64,000 nucleotides of DNA from Pantoea rwandensis (GCF_002095475.1 NZ_MLFR01000026.1:1-64000), one strand, 5' to 3'; positions 15,900-25,736 are shown, numbered from the stretch's first letter. Notes: a model not told the origin generated them from the letters alone. Made by a program: numbers and translations.

Positions 15900-17246
15900 A
15901 TGAATAGTTTCAGCCAGACAGCGGAAACGGTGCAAAAGCGCACCAATGCCCGTTACTGGATTGTGGTGATGTTATTTATTGTCACTTCATTCAACTACGG
16001 GGACCGCGCCACCATCTCGATTGCCGGTTCTGCCATGTCCAAAGATATTGGCCTCGATTCGGTTGGATTGGGCTACATCTTCTCCGCCTTCTCATGGGCT
16101 TACGTTATTGGACAGATTCCCGGCGGCTGGCTGCTCGACCGCTTTGGATCAAAACGCGTCTACTTTTGGAGTATTTTTACCTGGTCGCTGTTTACCTTGC
16201 TGCAAGGCTTTGTCGACGTATTCAGTGGCTTTGGCATCATCATCTCGCTGTTTATGTTGCGCTTCCTGGTGGGCTTGGCTGAAGCGCCTTCCTTCCCGGG
16301 CAACAGCCGTATTGTGGCCGCTTGGTTCCCCGCGCAAGAGCGCGGTACCGCAGTGGCCATCTTCAACTCCGCTCAGTATTTCGCCACAGTAATCTTTGCA
16401 CCGATCATGGGGTGGTTGGTCTCTGAAGTGGGTTGGGCACATGTGTTCTGGTTCATGGGCGGGTTGGGCATCATCCTCAGCTTTATCTGGCTGAAAGTGA
16501 TCCACGATCCCAATGACCATCCGGGCGTGAATAAAGCCGAACTGGAGTACATGGAGCAGGGCGGTGCGCTAATCAATATGGATGCCAAGAAATCCGAGCA
16601 GAAGGTGAGTTGGAGTGAGAAGTGGTATCAAATCAAACAGCTGCTGACCTCCCGCATGATGCTGGGTATCTATCTCGGCCAATATTGTGTTAACGCCTTA
16701 ACCTACTTTTTCATTACTTGGTTCCCGGTGTATTTGGTTCAGGCACGTGGCATGTCGATTTTGAAAGCGGGCTTTGTCGCTTCGATTCCCGCGATATGTG
16801 GCTTCGCAGGCGGTGTGTTGGGCGGCGTGATTTCCGACTATTTGATGCGTAAAACCGGATCGCTGAACATCGCACGTAAAACGCCGATTGTGCTTGGCAT
16901 GCTGCTCTCCATCAGCATGGTGATGTGCAACTACACAGAAACCGAATGGGTTGTGGTGTTCTTTATGGCGCTGGCCTTCTTTGGCAAAGGCATTGGGGCA
17001 TTGGGTTGGGCGGTGATGGCTGATACCGCACCAAAAGAGATCAGCGGCTTAAGCGGCGGCTTGTTCAACATGTTTGGCAACTTCTCCGGCATCGTTACAC
17101 CCATTGCGATTGGCTACATCATTGCCACCAGCGGTTCCTTCAACGGCGCGCTGATTTATGTCGGTATCCACGCGTTTGTCGCCGCCTTCAGCTTCCTGGT
17201 GATAGCGGGTGATATCAAGCGTGTTGAACTGAAACACCGAGCATAA
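15900..17246 (+). CDS. gudP: Glucarate/galactarate MFS transporter
   Basis: Anion:cation symporter family (MFS) permease of 448 aa with about 12 transmembrane helices. N-terminal helix carries TSFNYGDRATISIAGSAM, and the loop GWLLDRFGSKRVYF is the conserved cytoplasmic MFS motif A. It takes up D-glucarate, probably with galactarate, by proton symport. The ATG at 15900 follows TTCAGGAG; the reading frame runs further upstream without a start context. It is the first gene of the gudP-gudX-gudD-garL-garR-garK series; gudX begins 9 bp later. GarP is the nearest alternative; the order gudP-gudX-gudD favours GudP. Confidence 0.93.
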   Translation: MNSFSQTAETVQKRTNARYWIVVMLFIVTSFNYGDRATISIAGSAMSKDIGLDSVGLGYIFSAFSWAYVIGQIPGGWLLDRFGSKRVYFWSIFTWSLFTLLQGFVDVFSGFGIIISLFMLRFLVGLAEAPSFPGNSRIVAAWFPAQERGTAVAIFNSAQYFATVIFAPIMGWLVSEVGWAHVFWFMGGLGIILSFIWLKVIHDPNDHPGVNKAELEYMEQGGALINMDAKKSEQKVSWSEKWYQIKQLLTSRMMLGIYLGQYCVNALTYFFITWFPVYLVQARGMSILKAGFVASIPAICGFAGGVLGGVISDYLMRKTGSLNIARKTPIVLGMLLSISMVMCNYTETEWVVVFFMALAFFGKGIGALGWAVMADTAPKEISGLSGGLFNMFGNFSGIVTPIAIGYIIATSGSFNGALIYVGIHAFVAAFSFLVIAGDIKRVELKHRA

Positions 17247-17255
17247 GGACGAACT

Positions 17256-18602
17256 ATGAATACGCAAAGTAGCCCAGTGATCACCGATATGCAGGTTATT
17301 CCGGTTGCCGGTTACGACAGCATGCTACTGAACATTGGTGGTGCACACAGCGCCTGCTTCACCCGCAACATTGTGGTGTTGACCGACAGCGATGGTCACA
17401 CCGGCGTAGGTGAAGCACCGGGTGGCGAAACCATTTACCAAACGCTGGTAGAGGCTATTCCGCAGGTCAAAGGCCAGCAGGTGGCGCGCATGAACCGCCT
17501 GGTGCAGCAGGTGCATAAGGGTAATCAATCAGCAGATTTCGATACCTTCGGTAAAGGTGCCTGGACCTTTGAACTGCGCGTCAACGCGGTGGCGGCGCTG
17601 GAAGCCGCACTACTGGATTTGTTGGGCCAATGTTTGGGCGTGCCGGTGGCTGAGTTGCTCGGTCCAGGCCAGCAGCGCGATGAAGTCACGGTACTCGGTT
17701 ATCTGTTCTATCTTGGCGATCGACGCAAAACCGATCTGCCGTATTTGACTGGCGAAGGTGCCAGTCACGACTGGTATCACCTGCGGCATCAGGAGGCACT
17801 GACGCCGGAAGCGGTGGTGCGTTTAGCCGAAGCGGCACAGGACAAATACGGCTTCAAAGATTTCAAACTGAAGGGCGGCGTGCTGCCGGGCGAGCAGGAG
17901 ATTGAATCCGCTGCCGCACTGAAAAAACGCTTCCCGGATGCACGCATCACCGTCGATCCCAACGGCGCCTGGACACTGGATGAAGCCATTCGTCTGTGCA
18001 AAGGCATGGGTGATGTGCTGACTTACGCCGAAGATCCGTGCGGTGCCGAGCAGGGCTATTCCGGTCGTGAAGTGATGGCGGAGTTCCGCCGGGCCACTGG
18101 ATTACCTGTCGCCACCAATATGATCGCCACCAACTGGCGCGAGATGAATCACGCGGTAATGCTCAATTCGGTGGATATCCCGCTGGCCGATCCACACTTC
18201 TGGACGCCGAGCGGCGCGGTGCGCGTGGCGCAATTGTGCGACGACTGGGGCTTAACCTGGGGCTGCCACTCTAACAACCACTTCGATATTTCGCTGGCGA
18301 TGTTCACCCACGTTGGCGCTGCCGCACCGGGCAAACCCACCGCCATTGATACGCATTGGATCTGGCAGGAGGGCGATCAGCGCCTGACTAAAGAGCCATT
18401 ACAGATCCGCAACGGCAAGATTGCCGTGCCGGATAAGCCCGGCCTCGGCGTTGAGCTGGATTGGGATCGCTTGCATCAGGCTAATGCCCTCTACAAATCA
18501 CTGCCGGCGGGATCGCGTAACGACGCCACGGCGATGCAGTATCTGGTTCCCGGTTGGTCATTCGACCGCAAGCGTCCGGCTTTTGGACGTCGTCATGCTT
18601 AA
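17256..18602 (+). CDS. gudX: Glucarate dehydratase-related protein GudX
   Basis: Enolase-superfamily (mandelate racemase subgroup) protein of 448 aa. All residues expected for glucarate dehydratase chemistry are visible: the KxK pair Lys204/Lys206 in FKLKGG, metal ligand DPNGAW, the AEDPCGAEQ and TNMIATNW strands and the GCHSNNHFD His. In E. coli GudX is a poorly active paralogue of GudD; here nothing in the active site shows why. It is strongly similar to the following gudD, from an old duplication. Nine bases separate it from gudP and 10 from gudD. Confidence 0.92.
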   Translation: MNTQSSPVITDMQVIPVAGYDSMLLNIGGAHSACFTRNIVVLTDSDGHTGVGEAPGGETIYQTLVEAIPQVKGQQVARMNRLVQQVHKGNQSADFDTFGKGAWTFELRVNAVAALEAALLDLLGQCLGVPVAELLGPGQQRDEVTVLGYLFYLGDRRKTDLPYLTGEGASHDWYHLRHQEALTPEAVVRLAEAAQDKYGFKDFKLKGGVLPGEQEIESAAALKKRFPDARITVDPNGAWTLDEAIRLCKGMGDVLTYAEDPCGAEQGYSGREVMAEFRRATGLPVATNMIATNWREMNHAVMLNSVDIPLADPHFWTPSGAVRVAQLCDDWGLTWGCHSNNHFDISLAMFTHVGAAAPGKPTAIDTHWIWQEGDQRLTKEPLQIRNGKIAVPDKPGLGVELDWDRLHQANALYKSLPAGSRNDATAMQYLVPGWSFDRKRPAFGRRHA

Positions 18603-18612
18603 GGAGCAGGAA

Positions 18613-19944
18613 ATGAGTCAGACCCCGAAAATTACATCGTTGCAGGTCATTCCGGTGGCCGGTCACGACAGCATGTTGCTGAACCTGAGCGGTGCACATT
18701 CACCGTTCTTCACCCGCAACATTGTCATCATCAAAGATAATTCAGGCCATACCGGCGTTGGGGAGATTCCGGGCGGCGAAAAGATTCGTCAGACGCTGGA
18801 AGATGCCGCGGCGCTGGTGGTGCAGAAAACGGTGGGTGAGTACAAAAACATCCTCAATCTGGTGCGCAGTACCTTTGCTGACCGCGATTCCAGCGGACGC
18901 GGCAATCAGACCTTCGACCTGCGTACCACCATCCATGTGGTGACCGGCATTGAAGCGGCGTTGCTGGATCTGCTGGGTCAGCATCTGGGCGTCAACGTTG
19001 CCTCGCTGCTGGGCGATGGGCAGCAACGCGATCGCGTTGAGATGCTGGGTTACCTGTTCTACGTCGGCGATCGTAAAAAAACCTCGCTGCCTTATCAGAG
19101 CCAGGAAGATGAGAAATGCGACTGGTATCGCCTGCGTCATGAAGAGGCGCTGACGCCGGATACTGTGGTGCGTCTGGCCGAAGCTGCGTATGAGAAATAT
19201 GGCTTCAATGATTTCAAACTGAAAGGCGGCGTGCTGCGCGGTGGTGAAGAGGCCGAAGCCGTCACTGCACTGGCGAAACGCTTCCCGCAGGCGCGCGTGA
19301 CGCTCGATCCTAACGGTGCCTGGTCGCTGAATGAAGCGATTCTGCTCGGTAAGCAACTCAAAGGCGTGCTGGCCTATGCGGAAGATCCGTGTGGCGCCGA
19401 ACAGGGCTACTCTGGCCGCGAAGTGATGGCGGAATTCCGTCGCGCCACTGGTATGCCGACGGCCACCAACATGATCGCCACCGACTGGCGTCAAATGGGT
19501 CACACGCTGTCCCTGCAATCGGTGGATATCCCGCTGGCCGATCCACACTTCTGGACCATGCAAGGTTCGGTTCGCGTGGCGCAGATGTGCCACGACTTCG
19601 GCCTGACGTGGGGTTCGCACTCTAATAACCACTTTGATATTTCGCTGGCGATGTTCACCCACGTGGCCGCCGCCGCACCGGGTGCGATTACCGCCATCGA
19701 TACCCACTGGATTTGGCAGGAGGGCAATCAGCGTCTGACTAAAGAGCCGTTCCAGATCAAAGGTGGCATGGTGCAGGTGCCGCAAAAACCGGGTCTGGGT
19801 GTCGAGCTGGATATGGATCAGGTGATGCAGGCCAACGCGCTGTATCAGAAACACGGTTTGGGCGCGCGCGACGATGCGCAGGCGATGCAGTTCCTCGTGC
19901 CGAACTGGACATTCGATAACAAGCGTCCGTGCCTGGTACGCTAA
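18613..19944 (+). CDS. gudD: D-glucarate dehydratase
   Basis: Converts D-glucarate (and L-idarate) to 5-keto-4-deoxy-D-glucarate. Length 443 aa; catalytic bases Lys202/Lys204 (FKLKGG) and His336 (GSHSNNH), metal ligands Asp232 (DPNGAW), Glu257 (AEDPC) and Asn286 (TNMIA), all at family spacing. The start at 18613 follows AAGGAGCAGGAA; the frame is open upstream through the end of gudX, but that part is not homologous. Product goes to GarL, encoded next. Confidence 0.96.
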   Translation: MSQTPKITSLQVIPVAGHDSMLLNLSGAHSPFFTRNIVIIKDNSGHTGVGEIPGGEKIRQTLEDAAALVVQKTVGEYKNILNLVRSTFADRDSSGRGNQTFDLRTTIHVVTGIEAALLDLLGQHLGVNVASLLGDGQQRDRVEMLGYLFYVGDRKKTSLPYQSQEDEKCDWYRLRHEEALTPDTVVRLAEAAYEKYGFNDFKLKGGVLRGGEEAEAVTALAKRFPQARVTLDPNGAWSLNEAILLGKQLKGVLAYAEDPCGAEQGYSGREVMAEFRRATGMPTATNMIATDWRQMGHTLSLQSVDIPLADPHFWTMQGSVRVAQMCHDFGLTWGSHSNNHFDISLAMFTHVAAAAPGAITAIDTHWIWQEGNQRLTKEPFQIKGGMVQVPQKPGLGVELDMDQVMQANALYQKHGLGARDDAQAMQFLVPNWTFDNKRPCLVR

Positions 19945-19996
19945 CGTTTCCGGCGTCCCGTGCGGGCGCCTGTTGTAACAGACAGGAGTAAAGACA

Positions 19997-20764
19997 ATGA
20001 GCAATGCCTGGCCGAACCATTTTCGTCGCCGTTTGCTGGCAGGGGAAACCCTGATTGGTAGCTGGTGTGCCCTTGCCAGCCCGATTTCTACTGAAGTTCT
20101 GGGGCTGGCAGGCTTTGACTGGCTGGTGCTGGATGGCGAACATGCGCCGAACGACATCACCACCTTTATCCCGCAGTTGATGGCGCTGAAAGGCAGCCAC
20201 AGCGCGCCGGTGGTGCGTCCGCCTTGCAACGAACCGATCATCATCAAGCGCCTGCTGGATATTGGCTTCTATAACTTCCTGGTGCCGTTTGTGGAAACCG
20301 AGGAAGAGGCGATTCGCGCCGTGGCCTCCACGCGTTATCCACCTGCGGGTATTCGCGGTGTGTCGGTTTCGCATCGCAGCAACATGTACGGCACGCTGCC
20401 CGACTACAACGCCACTATCAACGACAACATCACAGTGCTGGTGCAGATCGAAACGCAGCAAGCTGTCGATAACATCGATGCTATTGCGGCAGTGGACGGC
20501 GTCGACGGCATCTTTGTCGGACCGGGCGATCTCTCGGCGGCAATGGGCTATCTCGGCCAGCCTGCCCATCCTGAAGTGCTGAAAGTGATCAAACATATCT
20601 TTGAACGTGCCAAAGCGGCGGGCAAGCCGAGTGGGATTCTGGCACCTGTAGAAGCCGATGCGCGACGTTATCTGGAATGGGGTGCCACCTTTGTGGCAGT
20701 GGGCAGCGATCTCGGTGTTTTCCGCAACGCCACGCAGGCGCTGTGCGACAAATTTAAGAAATAA
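19997..20764 (+). CDS. garL: 5-keto-4-deoxy-D-glucarate aldolase
   Basis: Class II HpcH/HpaI-family aldolase of 255 aa that splits 5-keto-4-deoxy-D-glucarate into pyruvate and tartronate semialdehyde. Motifs: LVLDGEHAPND (catalytic His), VRPP, GIRGVSV, QIET metal-binding Glu and GVDGIFVGPGDLSAAMG with the metal-binding Asp. It starts 52 nt after gudD with CAGGAG before the ATG and is followed after 19 nt by garR, which reduces its product. Confidence 0.95.
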   Translation: MSNAWPNHFRRRLLAGETLIGSWCALASPISTEVLGLAGFDWLVLDGEHAPNDITTFIPQLMALKGSHSAPVVRPPCNEPIIIKRLLDIGFYNFLVPFVETEEEAIRAVASTRYPPAGIRGVSVSHRSNMYGTLPDYNATINDNITVLVQIETQQAVDNIDAIAAVDGVDGIFVGPGDLSAAMGYLGQPAHPEVLKVIKHIFERAKAAGKPSGILAPVEADARRYLEWGATFVAVGSDLGVFRNATQALCDKFKK

Positions 20765-20783
20765 CTGACTAAGAGGAAAGGCA

Positions 20784-21668
20784 ATGAAAATTGGATTTAT
20801 CGGCCTCGGTATTATGGGCAAACCGATGAGTAAAAACCTGGTGAAAGCCGGTTATTCACTGGTCGTTCGCGACCATAACGTCAGCAATGAAGCCGAACTG
20901 GTGGAGCTGGGCGCTACTGTGGCCAAATCGCCAAAAGAGGTGGCTGAGCAGGTCGATGTGCTGATCACCATGGTACCGAATTCACCACAGGTGAAAGAAG
21001 TGTGCCTGGGTGCTAACGGTATCATCGAAGGGGCGAAGCCAGGTTTGATCGTCATCGATATGAGTTCCATCGCACCGCTGGCCAGCCGTGAAGTGCACGA
21101 TGCGCTGGCAGAAAAGGGCATCAAGATGCTGGATGCACCCGTCAGCGGCGGCGAGCCAAAAGCCATTGAGGGCACGCTGTCCGTGATGGTCGGTGGTGAT
21201 AAAGCGGTGTTCGATCAGTGCTACGACATCATGAAAGCGATGGCGGGTTCGGTGGTGCACACCGGCGATATCGGTGCAGGCAACGTCACCAAGCTGGCGA
21301 ACCAGGTGATTGTGGCGCTGAACATCGCGGCGATGTCAGAAGCACTGTCACTCGCGACCAAAGCAGGCGTGAACCCTGAGCTGGTGTATCAGGCGATTCG
21401 TGGTGGGCTGGCAGGCAGCACCGTACTCGATGCCAAAGCGCCAATGGTGCTGGATCGTAACTTCAAGCCGGGCTTCCGCATCGACCTGCACATCAAAGAT
21501 TTGGCCAACGCGCTGGATACATCACACGGCATTGGCGCGCATCTGCCGCTGACCGCTGCGGTGATGGAGATGATGCAAGCGCTGAAAGTGGACGGCAAGG
21601 GCACCGCCGACCATAGCGCACTGGCTTGCTATTATGAAAAATTAGCTCAGGTCGAGATCACCCGGTAG
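20784..21668 (+). CDS. garR: Tartronate semialdehyde reductase
   Basis: Beta-hydroxyacid dehydrogenase of 294 aa that reduces tartronate semialdehyde to D-glycerate with NAD(P)H. Rossmann loop GFIGLGIMGKPMSKN at residues 4-18, substrate loop DAPVSGGEPKA near 117-127 and the catalytic lysine in GNVTKLANQ near residue 171. GlxR is a close paralogue, but the neighbours garL and garK identify GarR. RBS AGAGGAAAGG precedes the ATG. Confidence 0.95.
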   Translation: MKIGFIGLGIMGKPMSKNLVKAGYSLVVRDHNVSNEAELVELGATVAKSPKEVAEQVDVLITMVPNSPQVKEVCLGANGIIEGAKPGLIVIDMSSIAPLASREVHDALAEKGIKMLDAPVSGGEPKAIEGTLSVMVGGDKAVFDQCYDIMKAMAGSVVHTGDIGAGNVTKLANQVIVALNIAAMSEALSLATKAGVNPELVYQAIRGGLAGSTVLDAKAPMVLDRNFKPGFRIDLHIKDLANALDTSHGIGAHLPLTAAVMEMMQALKVDGKGTADHSALACYYEKLAQVEITR

Positions 21669-21753
21669 TTCGTCTGTCCGGTGTCCTTGGATGCCGGACC
21701 GCTTACTGCCTTTGCCGGACGGAAAACCGTCACTTACCGCGCTCGGATTGCCT

Positions 21754-22894
21754 ATGAAAATTGTCATCGCACCGGATTCATATAAAGAGAGTTTGTCCGC
21801 CCTGGAAGTGGCCTCGGCAATTGAAGCGGGATTTAGCGAAATCTTCCCCGCAGCCGAATACGTGAAAATACCGCTCGCCGACGGTGGTGAAGGCACGGTA
21901 GAAGCCATGGTGGCGGCCACCCAAGGAAGTATTGTCAGATTGACGGTGACGGGACCGCTTGGCGATCCCGTCGAAGCCTTTTATGGGCTATCCGGCGATG
22001 CGCGCACGGCCTTTATCGAAATGGCCGCCGCCAGCGGGCTGGAGTTAGTGCCCGTCGCACGGCGCGATCCCCTAATTACCAATTCGTTCGGTACCGGTGA
22101 GTTGATAAAAAAACGCGCTCGATCGCGGTGTTGACCATATCATCATCGGCATTGGCGGCAGTGCCACCAACGATGGCGGCTCCGGTATGATGCAGGCGCT
22201 CGGTGCACGTTTGCTGGATAAACAGAATAATGAGATTGCTTTCGGCGGCGGCGCGTTACCGCAGCTAGAGCGGATTGAGATAGACCAGCTGGACGCACGG
22301 CTTCAGCAGTGCCGCATAGAAGTGGCTTGCGATGTGACGAACCCATTGACCGGCGAAGAGGGCGCTTCGGCCATTTTTGGCCCACAAAAGGGCGCGACGC
22401 CGGAACTGGTTCGCCAGTTGGATCAGGCTTTGGAACACTACGCGGGCATCATTCACCGCGATTTGGATATTGATGTGCTGCACATCGCAGGTGGTGGTGC
22501 AGCGGGGGGCATGGGCGCGGCGCTGCACGCATTTTGCCATGCCGAATTGCGCCGAGGCATTGAGATTGTGACGGAAGCCCTGGGACTTGCTGAACAGGTG
22601 AAAGATGCAGACCTGGTGATTACCGGGGAAGGGCGTATTGATAGCCAAACCATTAATGGCAAAGTGCCAATCGGTGTGGCCAAGGTTGCAAAGCAGTTCA
22701 ACAAACCTGTGGTGGGTATCGCCGGTAGTTTAACCTCGGATGTGGGAATCGTGCATCAACACGGATTGGATGCGGTGTTTAGCGTGCTGTTCAGTATCGG
22801 CACGCTCGAGGACGCGCTAAAGAATGCGGCGCAGAATGTGCGGCTGACGGCGCGCAATGTCGCGGCGACCCTCAAGATGGGGCAGGGGTTGTAA
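21754..22894 (+). pseudogene. garK: Glycerate 2-kinase GarK, frameshifted in a run of seven A
   Basis: Last step of the hexarate pathway: ATP-dependent phosphorylation of D-glycerate to 2-phosphoglycerate. The N-terminus MKIVIAPDSYKESLSA and the C-terminal VITGEGRIDSQTINGKVP are fully conserved, but lie in different frames. The break falls in a run of seven A (22107-22113): with six, the frame reads GELIKNALDRGVDHII and joins the halves into about 379 aa, the family length. As written, the first half ends at 22136. A homopolymer this long is prone both to sequencing error and to polymerase slippage. The stop codon sits inside a perfect hairpin, CAGGGGTT-GT-AACCCCTG (22883-22900). Confidence 0.9.
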
Positions 22895-22900
22895 CCCCTG
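22883..22900. terminator. Hairpin over the garK stop codon
   Basis: CAGGGGTT, a two-base loop and AACCCCTG form a perfect 8-bp stem across the TAA. No U-run follows, so it may be a rho-independent-like pause, an mRNA 3' end stabiliser, or chance. Confidence 0.35.
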
Positions 22901-22910
22901 CGCTAAGCGC

Positions 22911-22990
22911 AGCGGCGCGATTTATCGCGCGTGTTGACCCGATGTGGCACAGTGCCGCCTCAGGCAAGGCGAGTTAAATTCCGCCGCTAC
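22911..22990. repeat. Palindromic intergenic repeat between garK and barA
   Basis: AGCGGCGCGATTTATCGCGC at the left and CCGCCGCTAC at the right bound an 80-bp imperfect palindrome in the convergent garK-barA gap. Same family as the repeats at 1513, 7678 and 40202. Confidence 0.6.
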
Positions 22991-23006
22991 CATTCTGTTT
23001 ACGAAA

Positions 23007-25736
23007 TCATATGACGCCCAGCACCTTGCGCGCCTCTCTGGCGACATTCGCCATCTCGTCGCTCATCTCCAGCAGTTCGGGTTCCAGCGCCTCAATATCG
23101 CTTTCCTGATGCAAACTCTTCTCTAACTGCAGGCACAGCTGCTTAAGCCTCGGCACGCCGCTGTAGCTTGCGCTGCCGTGCAGTTTGTGGATGATTTCAC
23201 GCAGCCCGGCCACATCATTGCTGGCGATGCAGTTCTCCACGCGCTCTTCCACTTCGGGCAGAAAATCCAACAGCATTTGCAGCAAGTCACGCGCCAGATC
23301 GGGTTTATTCGCGGCCTGGCGCAGAGCCAGCGTCCAGTCGAGAGACGGCGCAACGTCTGGCTGTACCACCTGCGCTGTTACCCTGTTCGGCGCGTAGCGC
23401 TGCAGCAATTGACTGAGCTTGCCCTCATCAATCGGCTTGGCAAGATAGTCGTTCATGCCTGCACCTATCAGTTGTTCACGCTCACCATCCAGTGCATGAG
23501 CAGTGACAGCCACAATCGGTGTGTTGGCATGCAGTGGCAGGTTGCGGATGATTTCACTGGCGCGAATGCCATCAATGTCAGGCATCTGAATGTCCATCAG
23601 TATCACGTCCAGCTTGTGCAGCCTCGCTTGGCGAATCGCCTGTTCAGCGTTGTCGCACAAGATGATGTGCTGCACCTCTTCTTCCAGCAACGCCCCAATC
23701 AACTTCAGGTTGGCAGGATTGTCATCTACGGCCATGACCGTTAAAGGTTGGCGGGCACTGCGGGGCTGCGCATCGCTTTGCCGACTATGCAAGTCCAACA
23801 GCATCGGCAACAACCGCGTTAAGGAGACGGGCTTAGCAATGCAGCCCGCAATGCCACGTGCACGGAGATCGTCTGCAAACAGCATCATCTCGCTCGGTAA
23901 GGCTAACAGTACGGAATCCGCATGGGAGCGCAGGCGCGTAATCAGCGCATCGGAGAGCGTGGTAGGGTGCGGATCGCTGACGGGCAACCCCATCAGAAGC
24001 AGCGGGAAATACGTATCCGGCATCTCTTCCAGCGTCGCATAGTGCTGCACCTGCAACGGCGTAATGCTCAACATCTCTTGTACCGCTTTTGCAACGGCAG
24101 CATGAGGCTCGATATAGGCAAGAGGGATGGCGCGTAAATCCTCCAGCATGCGCGGGATGGGAGGAGCATTAGGATTGAGATCCAGATGGATATGGACCCA
24201 GAAGGTTGAACCCTGATTCTGACGGCTGTGGAAGGCTATCTCACCGCCCATTTCACTGACCAGTTTCTGGGTAATGACCAAGCCCAAGCCGGTGCCGCCG
24301 TGGCGACGAGAAATACTGGCATCCGCCTGGCGGAATGCCTGGAACAACTGTGACTGCTGCTGTTCTGAAATACCGATGCCCGTGTCATGCACCTGGATTT
24401 CCAGTTCAGCGCGGGTGGTGCTGAGATTACGTAATTCCACACGCAAATCGATGTGACCGCTCTCGGTGAATTTAATGGCGTTGCCAATCAGATTAATCAG
24501 GATCTGTTGCAGGCGCAGCGGGTCGCCAATCACATTGTCCGGTACCTGTTTTTCCAGGCAGACGGTGATCTCCAAGCCTTTGTCATGGGCGGACGGCGCC
24601 AGCAGGACCAGGGTTTCATCGAGCGTGGCACGAAGGGGGAAGGGGATAGACTCCAGCACCAGTTTGCCTGCTTCCAGCTTTGAGAAGTCGAGAACATCGT
24701 TGATGATGCTCAACAAATTATTGGCGGAGCGCTCAATGGTACTCATGTAATCGCGCTGGTTGGTGCTGAGTCCGGTTTTTAACATCTGGCGGGTAAAGCC
24801 AATCACGCCATTCAGCGGTGTGCGCAACTCATGTGACATATTGGCAAGGAATTCAGATTTGATACGCGCCGCCTCTTGGGCACGCTTCTTCGCCAGATCT
24901 AGCTCGACGTTTTGAATCTCTAGCTGTTCCAGGGTTTCACGCAGATCGTAAGTGGCCTGATCGATATTCTGCTGCATCTCTTCGTGATAGGCGGTGAGCG
25001 ACATCGCCATGGCATTGATACCATTTTTTAAAATGCTCAGCTCGCCCAGCATGTAGCCATCCACCCGGCTGTCGAGTTGGCCGCGACGAATCCGGTCCAC
25101 GGTGGAAACCATATTACGAATCGGCCCAGTGACGTCGCGCATCAGGCGATAGGCAAACAGCATGGCGATGCACAAACAGAACAGTAACAGCAAAGTGGCT
25201 ACAAACACCTCTTTGTACTGCTCCAGTCGTACCGATTGCAGATCCAACTCAATCGCCACGTAGCCAAGCGGATTGCCCGCGGGTTTGGCATCTTCACCGG
25301 GCAGTTCATCCACGGAATAACGTTCTGAGATAATCGGTGTACGTAACACCATCAAATTACCGTGGCGTTCAACCGATACACCGTCTTCTAAAGTCGAGAT
25401 GTCTTCTTTTTGCAACAACGCGAGGTTTTGGTTGTTGTTCGAGGTGACGTAGATGTGATTGTTGTTGTCGAAAATGGTAATGGCACGGACAATATCGGAA
25501 TGACGACGATGCAGCAGGCTGACCAACTCGCGAATCGCATCGCGGTTGTGCCAGGTCATGCCATATTCGCTCGAGACTGCCAGCGGTTCAATAATGTTAG
25601 CACCCGCGTCGCGCACCTGATGCTGTAACTCGTTATAGCGGTGAACCACGAAGAAGGTACTGAGCAGCAGGCCAATCATCAGCGTTGGCGCCAGTATCAA
25701 AATCATCATTCGTGCCCGCAGGCTATATTTGGTCAT
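23007..25736 (-). CDS. barA: Hybrid sensor histidine kinase BarA
   Basis: Tripartite sensor kinase of 909 aa. Order: transmembrane helix (about 10-30), periplasmic sensor region, second transmembrane helix (about 177-197), HAMP, dimerisation/phosphoacceptor domain with His302 in MSHELRTPLNG, ATPase domain (NLIGNAIKF, DTGIGI, GTGLGL), receiver with Asp715 (MDIQMPD) and a C-terminal HPt domain with His853 (HKLHGSAS). It phosphorylates the response regulator UvrY, which drives csrB transcription; csrB and a UvrY box lie at 11.6-12.1 kb. Signals are short-chain carboxylates such as acetate and formate in E. coli. It is divergent from rlmD. uvrY is not in the window. Confidence 0.96.
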   Translation of the reverse strand: MTKYSLRARMMILILAPTLMIGLLLSTFFVVHRYNELQHQVRDAGANIIEPLAVSSEYGMTWHNRDAIRELVSLLHRRHSDIVRAITIFDNNNHIYVTSNNNQNLALLQKEDISTLEDGVSVERHGNLMVLRTPIISERYSVDELPGEDAKPAGNPLGYVAIELDLQSVRLEQYKEVFVATLLLLFCLCIAMLFAYRLMRDVTGPIRNMVSTVDRIRRGQLDSRVDGYMLGELSILKNGINAMAMSLTAYHEEMQQNIDQATYDLRETLEQLEIQNVELDLAKKRAQEAARIKSEFLANMSHELRTPLNGVIGFTRQMLKTGLSTNQRDYMSTIERSANNLLSIINDVLDFSKLEAGKLVLESIPFPLRATLDETLVLLAPSAHDKGLEITVCLEKQVPDNVIGDPLRLQQILINLIGNAIKFTESGHIDLRVELRNLSTTRAELEIQVHDTGIGISEQQQSQLFQAFRQADASISRRHGGTGLGLVITQKLVSEMGGEIAFHSRQNQGSTFWVHIHLDLNPNAPPIPRMLEDLRAIPLAYIEPHAAVAKAVQEMLSITPLQVQHYATLEEMPDTYFPLLLMGLPVSDPHPTTLSDALITRLRSHADSVLLALPSEMMLFADDLRARGIAGCIAKPVSLTRLLPMLLDLHSRQSDAQPRSARQPLTVMAVDDNPANLKLIGALLEEEVQHIILCDNAEQAIRQARLHKLDVILMDIQMPDIDGIRASEIIRNLPLHANTPIVAVTAHALDGEREQLIGAGMNDYLAKPIDEGKLSQLLQRYAPNRVTAQVVQPDVAPSLDWTLALRQAANKPDLARDLLQMLLDFLPEVEERVENCIASNDVAGLREIIHKLHGSASYSGVPRLKQLCLQLEKSLHQESDIEALEPELLEMSDEMANVAREARKVLGVI

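Noticed and set aside
18742..20247. A 501-codon open frame on the minus strand across gudD and garL, and a 354-codon one next to it
   Set aside because: They are mirrors of two well-conserved genes with strong codon bias on the plus strand; the translations are His/Arg-rich, low in recognisable motifs.
13835..22894. Horizontal transfer of the hexarate locus as a genomic island
   Set aside because: No integrase, tRNA or direct repeat borders it, and base composition looks like its neighbours; gudPXD is at its ancestral site.
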